Source: Thermoplasmata archaeon
GTDB taxonomy: Archaea; Thermoplasmatota; Thermoplasmata; RBG-16-68-12
Assembly (NCBI GenBank): GCA_036395115.1
Contig: DASWDU010000022.1
Coordinates: forward strand, 1-64,000
Direction: 5' to 3'
Length of the DNA: 64,000 nt
The notes beneath the pieces were generated by a model. It was given only the letters and a program-made list of their open reading frames with translations, made no database searches and was not told where the DNA came from. Shown piece after piece: positions 7,329-15,875 of the stretch (positions are counted from its first letter, which is position 1; each line of letters opens with the position of its first letter). A program made the position numbers and the translations under genes.

Positions 7329-8746
7329 CCGATGTAGTTGGCAAACTCTGGGGGTTCTGCAACACCCTGCGGCACGATGGCATCGGCTACGGTGACTATA
7401 TCGAACAGCTGACTTACCTGCTCTTCCTGAAACTGGCGGAAGAAAAAGGTGTGGTCATTCCCGACGGCTACGACTGGAACTCGCTGCGCGTCCGATCCGG
7501 TACCGCGTTGCTTGATCATTATGTCGAAATTCTCCGACGTCTCTCAAGAGAGCCTAGCCTGCTGGGAGATATCTTCGCAGGTTCTCTTTCCAAATTCCGA
7601 GACCCCGTCAACTTGAAGAAGCTTGTCTCGATGATTGACGAGGAGGACTGGGCGTCCCTCGACATTGACTTAAAGGCACAGGCCTACGAGGGCCTACTCC
7701 AGAAGTACGCGGCGGAACAGAAAGGCGCGGGTCAATATTTCACGCCTCGCGAAGCAATCCGTTCCGTCGTGCGATGCGTGAAGCCCGACATTCGTGCGCA
7801 CCCAGAATTCACCATTCACGACCCGGCAGTGGGGACCGGCGGCTTTCTCATTGGATCCTACGAATGGCTTCTCTCGGTGACAAAAGAAGGAGCACTACTG
7901 AAGGTAGAGGACCGCGATCGACTTCGGAGGCGCAGCTTATCCGGAGGAGAAATCGTCTTGGATACGAGAAGGCTGGCATTGATGAACCTGTATCTTCACG
8001 AAATCGAGGGAGATGTATATTACGGAGACTCCCTTGCGGAAGGTCCGCATACCAGCCGACGGTATGACTGTGTAATGACGAACCCTCCCTTTGGAACGAA
8101 GGGCGCGGGAGAAATTCCGAATCGCGCGGATTTCACAATACCTACCAGCAACAAGCAGCTCAATTTCGTCCAGCATGTCATTCGGATCCTCAAGCCCGGT
8201 GGGCGTGCGGCGATGGTTGTCCCCGACAACGTGTTGTTCGAAGAGCATGCCGGAAGGCAAGTCCGCAGGATCCTCATGCAGGATTGCGACCTCCACACGA
8301 TCCTGCGTCTCCCGGTTGGAACGTTCACGCCGTACAGCCCGGGGGTAAAGGCAAACATAATCTTCTTCCGCAAGGGGCATCCGACTCAGGAAGTCTGGGT
8401 CTACGATCTCCGGACAAATGTGGAGAAGATAACCAAAGGTCGCCCCTTGACAGACGAGAATTTCAAGGAATTCGAAGCCGCGTACGGTCCCGATCCCAAT
8501 GGCCATCCGAAAGGAGACCGGCGCGAGACCGAACGGTTCCGGCGCTTTACGCGGAAGCAAATCGAGGACCGCGGCGACAATCTCGACATCTTCTGGTTAA
8601 GAGACGAGAGTCTCGAAGATCCCCAGAATCTGTCCGACCCGGAAGACCTTGCCGCCGAAGCTCGGAATCATCTGCAAGCCGCCCAGGATGCCCTCGATGA
8701 CATTATCCTATTCCTCCAGGCAACTAACCAGGAGCGGAGGGCATGA
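7325..8746 (+). CDS. hsdM: type I restriction-modification methyltransferase (HsdM)
   Basis: 473 residues. The N-terminal helical domain is followed by GQYFTPR (136-142), the AdoMet-binding motif DPAVGTGG (166-173) and the catalytic N6-adenine motif NPPF (253-256). Two copies are expected to assemble with HsdS to methylate adenine in both half-sites of a bipartite target and protect it from HsdR. It overlaps both neighbours by four bases, so subunit stoichiometry is probably set by translational coupling. No disrupted motif was seen. Confidence 0.94.
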   Translation: MTDVVGKLWGFCNTLRHDGIGYGDYIEQLTYLLFLKLAEEKGVVIPDGYDWNSLRVRSGTALLDHYVEILRRLSREPSLLGDIFAGSLSKFRDPVNLKKLVSMIDEEDWASLDIDLKAQAYEGLLQKYAAEQKGAGQYFTPREAIRSVVRCVKPDIRAHPEFTIHDPAVGTGGFLIGSYEWLLSVTKEGALLKVEDRDRLRRRSLSGGEIVLDTRRLALMNLYLHEIEGDVYYGDSLAEGPHTSRRYDCVMTNPPFGTKGAGEIPNRADFTIPTSNKQLNFVQHVIRILKPGGRAAMVVPDNVLFEEHAGRQVRRILMQDCDLHTILRLPVGTFTPYSPGVKANIIFFRKGHPTQEVWVYDLRTNVEKITKGRPLTDENFKEFEAAYGPDPNGHPKGDRRETERFRRFTRKQIEDRGDNLDIFWLRDESLEDPQNLSDPEDLAAEARNHLQAAQDALDDIILFLQATNQERRA

Positions 8747-10233
8747 GTGACGGACCGTGGAAGCTCCCCGAGGGATGGGAGTGGACGACCCTTGGGGAAA
8801 TCTGCGAAATCAATCCCCGCAGATTGGATGGTGATCTTCCGGGCGCTACGCCGGTGTCGTTCGTCCCCATGTCGTCCGTCGACGCGAGAAATGGCGAGCT
8901 CGGGGATCTTCAGCTCAGGTCATTGGCAGAAGTGCGAAAGGGTTTCACACCCTTCAAGGAAGGAGACGTACTGTTCGCAAAGATTACTCCTTGCATGGAG
9001 AACGGAAAGTCGGCGATAGCAAGAGGCCTTGTAAACGGAATTGGTTTCGGAACTACTGAGTTTCATGTACTGCGTCCACTCGGTGGAATCCCCTCAGAGT
9101 TCGTCTTTCGCTACGTTCGGCAGAAGTCATTTAGAGGCGAAGCCGCCGGTCATATGACGGGGACCGCCGGGCAATTGCGCGTTCCAAAGGACTACCTTGC
9201 CAGCGCAGCAATCCCACTTCCTCCACTCGCCGAGCAGCGCCAGATCGTCGCCAAGATCGAAGCCCTCTGCGCCGGGAGCCGCGTCGCTCGTCAGGCCCTG
9301 GACCGCGTGCCCCAGCTGACGAAGCGCTTCTGGCAGGCGGTAATAGCAAAGGCGTTCCGGGGCGAATTGACGGCGCGGGAAGAGGGGGACGAACCAGCAC
9401 TCGTGCAGCTGCACAGGATATGGGAGGAGAGACAAGCGAACGAGCAGAGCCAGATGAAGCACAATCCCGAGAAGCAAGAACTAGCGGATACTGGGGGGCT
9501 AAGGGAATTGCCGAGGGACTGGGCCTGGGCGACGCTTGGTGACATTATTCTGAGTACCCAGACTGGCTTCGCTTCGGGCAAGAAAGATGTGGCGGGCGGG
9601 ATCGCGCACCTGAGAATGAATAACATCGGATCCGACTGTAATCTGAACCTCAGTGTCGTACGGACCGTGCCCAAGGAACTGGCTCTTGAAAAATACCTCT
9701 TGAAATCTGGCGACGTCCTCCTCTGCCACACAAACAGTCCAAAGCTGGTGGGCAAAACTGCGTTGTTTGCCTTGAACGATGGTCGGCGCTATGCTTTCAG
9801 TAATCACCTGACGCGAATTCGTATTAACCCAAATGTCACGATACCCGGATGGGTGTGGCACAATCTGGCCACTCTCTGGAGGCAGGGCTACTTCGAAACA
9901 AGGTGCAAGCAATGGGTAAACCAGGCCACAATAGAGCGAGGAATATTGCTGAGTACGCCTATCCCGCTGGCCCCTTTTGCCGAGCAGCAGCGCATCGTCT
10001 CCCGCATCGAATCTCTCTTCTCTCAGAACTCCGCCATCGAGGCTGCTGCCCGGGAGGCTTGGTTGCGGTTTGACAGACTGGACCAAGCGGTGTTGGCAAA
10101 GGCGTTCCGAGGGGACTTAGCGGAGCAGGACCCGCACGACGAGCCGGTTTCGGTCCTCCTGGAGCAAGTCCGATCGCAACGCGGTACCGAAACACGATCG
10201 CCAACTCAGCAGGCGAACCTTCCCGCTGGATGA
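8743..10233 (+). CDS. hsdS: type I restriction-modification specificity subunit (HsdS)
   Basis: 496 residues with two target-recognition domains in tandem. The first runs from 'LPEGWEWTTLGEICEI' to the conserved junction 'PLPPLAEQRQIVAKIEAL'. The second starts at 'ELPRDWAWATLGDII' and ends with 'LAPFAEQQRIVSRIESLF'. Each is followed by a coiled-coil spacer helix ending in 'KAFRGEL'/'KAFRGDL', the internal repeat typical of full-length HsdS. The target sequence cannot be read from the protein. The gene closes the hsd operon; only 38 bp separate it from the TBP-like gene downstream. Confidence 0.93.
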   Translation: MSDGPWKLPEGWEWTTLGEICEINPRRLDGDLPGATPVSFVPMSSVDARNGELGDLQLRSLAEVRKGFTPFKEGDVLFAKITPCMENGKSAIARGLVNGIGFGTTEFHVLRPLGGIPSEFVFRYVRQKSFRGEAAGHMTGTAGQLRVPKDYLASAAIPLPPLAEQRQIVAKIEALCAGSRVARQALDRVPQLTKRFWQAVIAKAFRGELTAREEGDEPALVQLHRIWEERQANEQSQMKHNPEKQELADTGGLRELPRDWAWATLGDIILSTQTGFASGKKDVAGGIAHLRMNNIGSDCNLNLSVVRTVPKELALEKYLLKSGDVLLCHTNSPKLVGKTALFALNDGRRYAFSNHLTRIRINPNVTIPGWVWHNLATLWRQGYFETRCKQWVNQATIERGILLSTPIPLAPFAEQQRIVSRIESLFSQNSAIEAAAREAWLRFDRLDQAVLAKAFRGDLAEQDPHDEPVSVLLEQVRSQRGTETRSPTQQANLPAG

Positions 10234-10271
10234 CGGCGCGGTAGGAGTGATTCAAGGCGGCGGAGAATCCA

Positions 10272-10856
10272 GTGCACGGGAAATCTTCCGGAGCTCGAGA
10301 ATCAGAGCGGCGGATCTTGTACATTGTCCAAAACCTGGTGGTGACTTTCAGATTGGCTAGGATGTTTCCTCTTGAGGAGATCGTGAAGTCGAGAGCGTTG
10401 GGGACAAGCGTCCGGAAAATCGGAAGGCCATGGCTAGGGCTTCGAGTCGGCCCCCAAAACAGGTACGTGGCCATTTATCCCAACGGGAAAATCGTAGTTA
10501 CAGGATGCCGGACTATCGAGGAGACGAGGGAGGTATCAAAAGAGATCGCGGGAATGTTAGCTTCCCACATTGAATCCAAGCAACCCGTGTCTGAACCTGT
10601 CATTCAAAACATTGTTGCGACGAGCGATCTAGGCCGAAAATTAGATCTCGTGATGGTCGCTAGGGCGCTCGCAGGGCAAGATTTTGAATATGAACCGGAA
10701 CAGTTTCCAGGACTCGTGCTGCGCCTGAGAAACCCTCGCTCTGTGGTCATCTTCTTCCGGACCGGCAATCTTGTTCTTACAGGAACCAAGAGTTTCGGCG
10801 AGTTAGAAAAGGCAGTCGACGCAGCCGTCAGATTGGTGATAGACGCCAGCCAATGA
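10272..10856 (+). CDS. divergent TATA-binding protein paralogue
   Basis: 194 residues from GTG 10272; TTG at 10317 is an alternative that starts nearer the fold. The second half is a clear TBP repeat: VIQNIVATSDLGRKLDL, then YEPEQFPGLVLRLR and VVIFFRTGNLVLTG, with aromatic residues F145 and F161/F162. The first half is a degenerate repeat (VQNLVVTF, RPWLGLRV, YVAIYPNGKIVVTG) with W54 and Y69 where the chromosomal TBP (30370-30918) has DNA-intercalating phenylalanines. It follows hsdS by 38 bp on the same strand. TBP recruits TFB and RNA polymerase to TATA boxes; an accessory TBP may redirect transcription or control the restriction cluster. Coding is certain; the role is inference. Confidence 0.85.
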   Translation: MHGKSSGARESERRILYIVQNLVVTFRLARMFPLEEIVKSRALGTSVRKIGRPWLGLRVGPQNRYVAIYPNGKIVVTGCRTIEETREVSKEIAGMLASHIESKQPVSEPVIQNIVATSDLGRKLDLVMVARALAGQDFEYEPEQFPGLVLRLRNPRSVVIFFRTGNLVLTGTKSFGELEKAVDAAVRLVIDASQ

Positions 10857-10888
10857 GTGTGTCCAATCTGGACGCAGGCGGGGCGGGG

Positions 10889-10915
10889 GCTATATCAACA
10901 TACTGTCTTGGACAG
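10889..10915 (+). promoter_or_regulatory. TATA box and inverted repeat upstream of the DpnI-like gene
   Basis: GCTATATC (10889-10896) is followed by perfect inverted repeat CTGTC-TTG-GACAG (10903-10915), placed between TATA and the predicted start near 10918. This would separate the DpnI-like gene from the hsd/TBP transcript and allow repressor control. Prediction from spacing and symmetry. Confidence 0.45.
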
Positions 10916-10969
10916 CACCGCGAGCGGAAGCAGCGGCAAGATCAAGCTGGCAGTGGGCTTCCATGACAT

Positions 10970-11761
10970 GTGGACCTAAACCTCAACCCCTCGCTGGGCG
11001 TGGCGTATACGAGTCGATCTCAGGTCGCCCGGGTTGTTACTGAGGGCTGGGTGGCTGAGCAGCTCTACTGTCCCGCTTGTAACCACGAGGAGCTAACCCC
11101 AACTGCCCCAGGTACAAAGGTAATAGACTTCCAATGCGAAACCTGCGAAGAAACGTTTCAGCTAAAAAGCCAGAGCCGCCCTTTTGGCTCAAGGGTCACA
11201 GACGCTTCGTACGGGCCCATGATGGAACGGATCAAGGAAGGCAGCGTTCCGACTTTTATCTTCCTTCACTATCGATCAGATCGCTGGCTGGTTCGAGACC
11301 TCTTCTTCGTTCCAAGATACTTCCTCTCCTCTTCGGCCATCGAACAGCGGCGGGCCCTGGCGTTGACAGCTCGTCGTGCTGGGTGGGTCGGATGCAATAT
11401 CCTTCTTTCATCGCTGCCCTCCGATGCAAGAATCCCCGCGGTTAGCGACGAAGTCGCCTTGCCATCCCAAGGGGTGCGGGCCTCGTGGAACCGATTTTCA
11501 TTTCTGGATAACTCAAAATCGGAATCTAGAGGGTGGATGGCAGACGTCCTGCGCTGCGTCCGAGACCTCAGCCGGGACTCTTTCAGCCTCCCCGACCTCT
11601 ATGCATTTGAGGTAGCTCTCGCCGGTCTGCATCCCCGGAACCGGAACGTTCGACCCAAGATCAGACAGCAGTTGCAAGTCTTAAGGGACCATGGAGTGCT
11701 TGAGTTTGAGGGAAATGGCCGTTATCGTGTTCTGCTCCAGCCCAGACCGCCCACGGAATAG
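10970..11761 (+). CDS. DpnI-family (Dam-replacing) methyl-directed endonuclease, variant active site
   Basis: 263 residues from GTG, colinear with DpnI (about 254 residues). The N-terminal domain matches 'SQVARVVTEGWVAEQLYCPAC' in spacing, with zinc ligands C34/C37 and C56/C59, and 'LALTARRAGWVGCN' is almost identical to DpnI. The C-terminal winged helix (KIRQQLQVLRDHG, then EFEGNGRYRVL) is the second methyl-GATC reader in DpnI. DpnI cuts GATC only when adenine is methylated. Of the nuclease residues D53, E64 and K66 in DpnI, D53 and K66 are kept but position 64 is glutamine (FQLKS). Some PD-(D/E)XK enzymes function with Q-x-K, so activity is possible but not assured. No partner methylase is adjacent, as expected for this type. 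Confidence 0.9.
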   Translation: MDLNLNPSLGVAYTSRSQVARVVTEGWVAEQLYCPACNHEELTPTAPGTKVIDFQCETCEETFQLKSQSRPFGSRVTDASYGPMMERIKEGSVPTFIFLHYRSDRWLVRDLFFVPRYFLSSSAIEQRRALALTARRAGWVGCNILLSSLPSDARIPAVSDEVALPSQGVRASWNRFSFLDNSKSESRGWMADVLRCVRDLSRDSFSLPDLYAFEVALAGLHPRNRNVRPKIRQQLQVLRDHGVLEFEGNGRYRVLLQPRPPTE

Positions 11762-11950
11762 GCGATCGGCAACTGAGCGAAGGTCGAGGGATCGGTCTAT
11801 CGATACGGCCGCTGGAACTGCTGTGGCTCTCGCGGGAGCGGTGATCGGGCGAGACGTCGAACCGAGTGATGCCGGAGCCACGGTCCGTCTATTTCAAGAC
11901 ATGAGCTGATCTGGAGTTACAGCTCTCACAGAATCCTGGAGTACAATCCG

Positions 11951-12721
11951 TTGGCAGAAATCGATGTCGTGCTGGTCAGTGTGGCGGGATCGCTCGGTCT
12001 AGCGGTGCTTGGCTATCTTCTCAACGGATGGCGCGATCGGAGTTTCGAACGAAGAAAGACAAACTATCACGCAAAGCTGGCAGCGTTTCGGGAGATCAAT
12101 GTGGCCATCCAAGGGCTATCTAATGCTTATCTGTACTTAAGCTGGGTGTCTGGCGTCGACTGGGACCGAGAAAAGAGAGATGACAAGTTAGGGATAGCAC
12201 TCACACTGGTGGCGCTCGCACGAGAGGAAGAGGCCCGACTTGGCACGAAGGTAAGTCAGAGTCTCGCGGAGGAATTCGAGAAGGTTTCTGCAGAGTCGGA
12301 TGAGCGCCGACAGCGTGCGGTCGCGGATCGTTGGCTTGAAGGCACCACACTCAGTCTTCTCATTCTCTGGCTCCGTCTTCTTGTTTTCAATCTGAACTCG
12401 CTTGGAAAGGCAAGCTCAGACGCTCTGCTGGTCGCGGAAACTCCGGCTGTACAAAACGCCATCGGCGCTCTGGTCCAGCATGTTGGAGACCAGCTACGGT
12501 CCGTCGAGACCACGACAAATCTCAAGAAACCGAAGCTCCCTGACATCGAGGCGATTCGAAAGGAGCTATCGCCCCTCGTCTGGAGGCTCCAAATGACCAT
12601 GCGCGAAGATCTCCTCCTGACAATGTTGTCGACTTGGGGGAGGAGGCGCATGATCAGGAATGCAAAGAGGGCTCACGCAACATCCGTTGGCGGCGGCGAA
12701 CCTCAAACTGACACCAGCTGA
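11951..12721 (+). CDS. membrane-anchored hypothetical protein
   Basis: 256 residues from TTG 11951. One N-terminal membrane segment (VVLVSVAGSLGLAVLGYLL, residues 6-24) is followed by a basic stop (NGWRDRSFERRK) and a long, mostly helical cytoplasmic part. A moderately hydrophobic stretch (LSLLILWLRLLVFNL, about 137-151) may be a second membrane or core helix. I do not recognise a family. Single-TM helical proteins are common as membrane effectors in defence islands, and the neighbours are a DpnI homologue and an AIPR protein, but nothing ties it to either. The start codon is uncertain. Confidence 0.55.
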   Translation: MAEIDVVLVSVAGSLGLAVLGYLLNGWRDRSFERRKTNYHAKLAAFREINVAIQGLSNAYLYLSWVSGVDWDREKRDDKLGIALTLVALAREEEARLGTKVSQSLAEEFEKVSAESDERRQRAVADRWLEGTTLSLLILWLRLLVFNLNSLGKASSDALLVAETPAVQNAIGALVQHVGDQLRSVETTTNLKKPKLPDIEAIRKELSPLVWRLQMTMREDLLLTMLSTWGRRRMIRNAKRAHATSVGGGEPQTDTS

Positions 12722-12810
12722 TTAGCAGACTCGTCGGTTCATTCGCGGCGCCGCTCGGATTCCAGAAACAGCTTTAGCCCCAGATTCCATCGAGGCACAG
12801 GAGGATCGCC

Positions 12811-14568
12811 TTGGCCAACATAGGCTTCGATGATCTGAAGAAGGACCTGACGGAGATTGGAACGGCCAATCCGCGCCTGAAAGCTGATGAGAGGTTCGTT
12901 CTCTGGTTCCTAAAGGCGTTCCTTTGCGAAGATGAGGCGGAAGCGGCTCAGTGCCTCACGGGAGGCAGTCACGACAAAGGAATCGACGCGGTAGTCGTTG
13001 ATGAGGACCTGAAGCAGGTTTCCGTCATTCAGGGAAAATTCCATGAAGGGATTGGCGAGGTTGCAGAGAAGCGAAGTGATGTGATATCATTCTCACAACT
13101 TGCCTCCACGTTTTTCGGTCCGAAGAAGGCACTCGACGCCTTCTACGACGAGATCGATCCGTTGGTTCGCGCCAAAGTCGAAAAAGCTGTAGAAAGACTC
13201 AGGAAGCGGAACTACTCGTTGCAACTCTACTACGTTACTACGGGGCGATGCAGTAACGGGCTCACTTCTGAGGCGATGCTAAACGCACGCTACTCCGACG
13301 GTCCGGCTCAGCTCGACCTGGTCGGGGGGCACGATGTTCTGAGGATTTTCACCGACTATCTTGACGGCGTAGCACCCCCTGTCAGGGAACTTGACTTTCC
13401 GCTCGAATCCGAAGGACGGATTCGTAACGAAGGAGTCCTGAAGCGGTACGATCCCACAACCGGAATCACGGCTTGGGTCTTTTCGATGACTGGGAATGAG
13501 ATGGGCCAAGTCTTCGAGAAAGCAGGGATTAGACTCTTCGCTCGCAACGTTCGTGGTTTCCTGGGTCGGACCGATATCAACGATAGCATTCGCTTCACGC
13601 TCGAACATGAAGCGGACAACTTCTGGTACTTCAACAACGGAGTTACGTTGGTTTGCGATCTCGCTACGCGTATCCAGGAGGGAGGACGAGAGTTCTTCCG
13701 CGTAAGGAATCCGCAGATCATCAACGGCCAACAGACCACCCGCCAACTGCACATGTATGCAAAAAAAGGCGCCAGTGTGCTAGTTCGGCTAATCCAGATT
13801 CCGAGGACGGGAGAAAACGGGGAGCACTACTTCGACAAGATGGTCAGCAACATCGTGAAAGCCACCAATTGGCAGAACGAAATCTTGGCTTCCGATCTCA
13901 TGGCGAATGATCGTCGTCAGGTGGTTCTTGAGAAGGAGCTCCGCAAGTTAGGATACCAGTATATCAGGAAGCGCCAAACCAAGTCGGAAGCGAGGCGCGC
14001 GTTCGGCAGGCATTATCACACACAGATTCGGAAAGATGAGTTAGCGCAGGCTGTTGCGGCTTGCGAATTGGACCCTGCGATTGTTCGGCGAGGAAAGGAA
14101 GGCCTGTTCGAGGAAAGGTACTACGGGACAATCTTCAATGCTCAGCGGGCTGGGTACTACCTCGCGCGGTATTGGCTGATGAGAGCGATTCAGAACCGCA
14201 GCAGAGGTTATCCCGAACGGGCGTATGCGAAGTGGCTCGTGCTCAACTTCGCTTGGACACGGCTAAGTGGTGACTTGGGTGGAATCGGCGGGAGTGCCAG
14301 ATTTCGCAAGATGGCAGAAGCGTTGTACGGTTGGCCGAAGTCTCTCGAAGGCGCGATCGACGCTACGTTCCGCGCAGCCTTACTCTTCTATAGATTGAAC
14401 CGTGGTGAGGGGGAGCAGCGTAAGGATGTCTCAACGTTTTTCCAGGGTAGCGGGCTTAACAGAGAGTTCAATTCGTTCTGGCGAGGTTCCAGAAACGTTC
14501 ATCGGGCGCCGGCAGAAAAGCGCTATCTGAACTTCCTGAAAGAGTTGAGAGCTCGGGAGGATTCCTAG
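12811..14568 (+). CDS. AIPR-family abortive phage infection protein
   Basis: 585 residues from TTG 12811, with an AGGAGG ribosome-binding site just upstream. The AIPR core is obvious: 'RLFARNVRGFLG', 'DNFWYFNNGVTLVCD' and 'NPQIINGQQTT'. The N-terminal ~100 residues look like a restriction-endonuclease fold: 'GIDAVVV' with D59, then 'VIQGKF' with Q74-x-K76, a D...QxK arrangement as in Mrr-type enzymes. AIPR proteins are linked to abortive infection and occur beside restriction systems; their biochemistry is poorly known. The protein appears full length. The use of a Shine-Dalgarno site with TTG contrasts with the leaderless genes around it. Confidence 0.85.
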   Translation: MANIGFDDLKKDLTEIGTANPRLKADERFVLWFLKAFLCEDEAEAAQCLTGGSHDKGIDAVVVDEDLKQVSVIQGKFHEGIGEVAEKRSDVISFSQLASTFFGPKKALDAFYDEIDPLVRAKVEKAVERLRKRNYSLQLYYVTTGRCSNGLTSEAMLNARYSDGPAQLDLVGGHDVLRIFTDYLDGVAPPVRELDFPLESEGRIRNEGVLKRYDPTTGITAWVFSMTGNEMGQVFEKAGIRLFARNVRGFLGRTDINDSIRFTLEHEADNFWYFNNGVTLVCDLATRIQEGGREFFRVRNPQIINGQQTTRQLHMYAKKGASVLVRLIQIPRTGENGEHYFDKMVSNIVKATNWQNEILASDLMANDRRQVVLEKELRKLGYQYIRKRQTKSEARRAFGRHYHTQIRKDELAQAVAACELDPAIVRRGKEGLFEERYYGTIFNAQRAGYYLARYWLMRAIQNRSRGYPERAYAKWLVLNFAWTRLSGDLGGIGGSARFRKMAEALYGWPKSLEGAIDATFRAALLFYRLNRGEGEQRKDVSTFFQGSGLNREFNSFWRGSRNVHRAPAEKRYLNFLKELRAREDS

Positions 14569-14721
14569 GCCTCGCATGGTTCTTCTGATGGGATTGGTGA
14601 CGATCGACAGCGATTGTCACATTGGGATGATTTCGGAGATTCGGAAAGAGGGTTGCGAGGAGGCACATCAGCCGCTGTTCGTGGGCTTCGTCAACAGGAA
14701 TCTCGACTTCGCGGCTATTCC

Positions 14722-14729
14722 TTTATAAA
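14722..14729 (+). promoter_or_regulatory. TATA box of the nurA-herA operon
   Basis: TTTATAAA predicts transcription from about 14752. This lies after the first in-frame ATG (14733) and before the ATG at 14781, so the second is preferred as the nurA start. Confidence 0.6.
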
Positions 14730-14780
14730 GCCATGCGCCGCTTCTTTCATCCAGCCGCGAGCGATTTGCGGGGTCCGAAG

Positions 14781-15875
14781 ATGGCACTTGAAACGATCGA
14801 CATGACGCGGGCTCGGGATGGACTTCGCAGTGCCCTCGAACAAGAACGGCCGATGCTCGAGGATCTCCGCGACCGCGTTCGCGGATTCGAGATTCACGAA
14901 ATCGGATACCGGCGGTGCTACGCAATCTCCCCGGTCGCCACCGACGGGGGCGAGAACCGCCTCACGTTTGAACCCTTCAACTTGGAAATTCTGCGCGTCG
15001 TGGACAGCGACGGGCGGGAGCGGTTTCAGAAGATCCTCCCGCTATCGGGAGGTCCTGGGATCTTCCGTGCGGCTTTCGATCGAACGTTCCCCGATCACGT
15101 CCCACTTCTCGCAGAGTTTCTGGAACGCCTCGACGTCAGGTACGATGACCTCTCCTACCTTCTTAATCCGGACCGAAGCGCCGGCGATCTGAGGTCCGCC
15201 GTACAGCCGTTCCGAGACATCGTGGAATGGGCTGTGTTGCTCGACATTGCCTGGAATCCGGGGCAAACGAAGGCACTCGTGATCCGGGACGGGCTGCTGC
15301 GTTCCATTGCGTTGCGGAAGGAGATTCTTCCCAAGCTCGCCAGGTCGTTTGAGGAGGCCTACCGAGAGCAGGGCAGCCTGCTCGTCGGGGTAGCCAAGCG
15401 ATCGAAAGTTCTGAACTACCTTTCCTTTGCCCTTGCCCTCGAGGGGACTCTCCGCAAGTCCTATCCTTGCTTCTGTGAGGTGCCGAAACAGATTGAGCGC
15501 GAGGCCCATCGGCAGTGGCGAAGTTGGCTTGAGGAACACACGATCGGCCGACTACACCTCGCGAAACTCGTTGAAGAGCCCGACGGGCTCATTCTCCCCG
15601 TCGATATTCCCGAGTGGCTTATGCCACGCCGGAAGGAGATTCTCGAGTACCTCGCCGAGACCGCGAAATCCTCTTTCCCCACGCCCGGCTATCCGGAACC
15701 TCTCATCCGCGCGCATGAGGGCGCGGTCCTCCACGGGATGGAGATGTCGGTCTTGGAAGACATGTTCATCGAGGAGTTGTTGCGAAATCAGCCTGGAAGC
15801 GACTCCGACAAGACCTTCGAGCACGTGGCGATCGGCCGCGGTCTGCTCAAAGGAGGCTGGAAGGAATATGGATGA
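14781..15875 (+). CDS. nurA: NurA-like nuclease
   Basis: 364 residues from 14781. NurA 5'-3' nucleases share an RNase H-like core. Visible here are an early acidic 'ATDGGENRLTFEPFNLEI', a central 'TKALVIRDGLLR' with the D-G pair, and 'LLVGVAKRSKVLNYL', matching the family's vvgisK element. NurA forms a complex with the hexameric HerA translocase and, in most archaea, with Mre11-Rad50 to resect DNA ends. Here the pair stands without mre11/rad50 inside a restriction/abortive-infection cluster, so a defence role is possible. It overlaps herA by eight bases. Confidence 0.75.
   Translation: MALETIDMTRARDGLRSALEQERPMLEDLRDRVRGFEIHEIGYRRCYAISPVATDGGENRLTFEPFNLEILRVVDSDGRERFQKILPLSGGPGIFRAAFDRTFPDHVPLLAEFLERLDVRYDDLSYLLNPDRSAGDLRSAVQPFRDIVEWAVLLDIAWNPGQTKALVIRDGLLRSIALRKEILPKLARSFEEAYREQGSLLVGVAKRSKVLNYLSFALALEGTLRKSYPCFCEVPKQIEREAHRQWRSWLEEHTIGRLHLAKLVEEPDGLILPVDIPEWLMPRRKEILEYLAETAKSSFPTPGYPEPLIRAHEGAVLHGMEMSVLEDMFIEELLRNQPGSDSDKTFEHVAIGRGLLKGGWKEYG

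Noticed and set aside
7325-10233. phase-variable or broken hsd genes
   Set aside because: No simple repeats, frameshift or premature stop; both HsdS recognition domains and all HsdM motifs are intact.
15427-15867. 147-codon N-terminal extension of herA
   Set aside because: It overlaps nurA in another frame and is Ser/Arg-rich; HerA's barrel starts at 15868.
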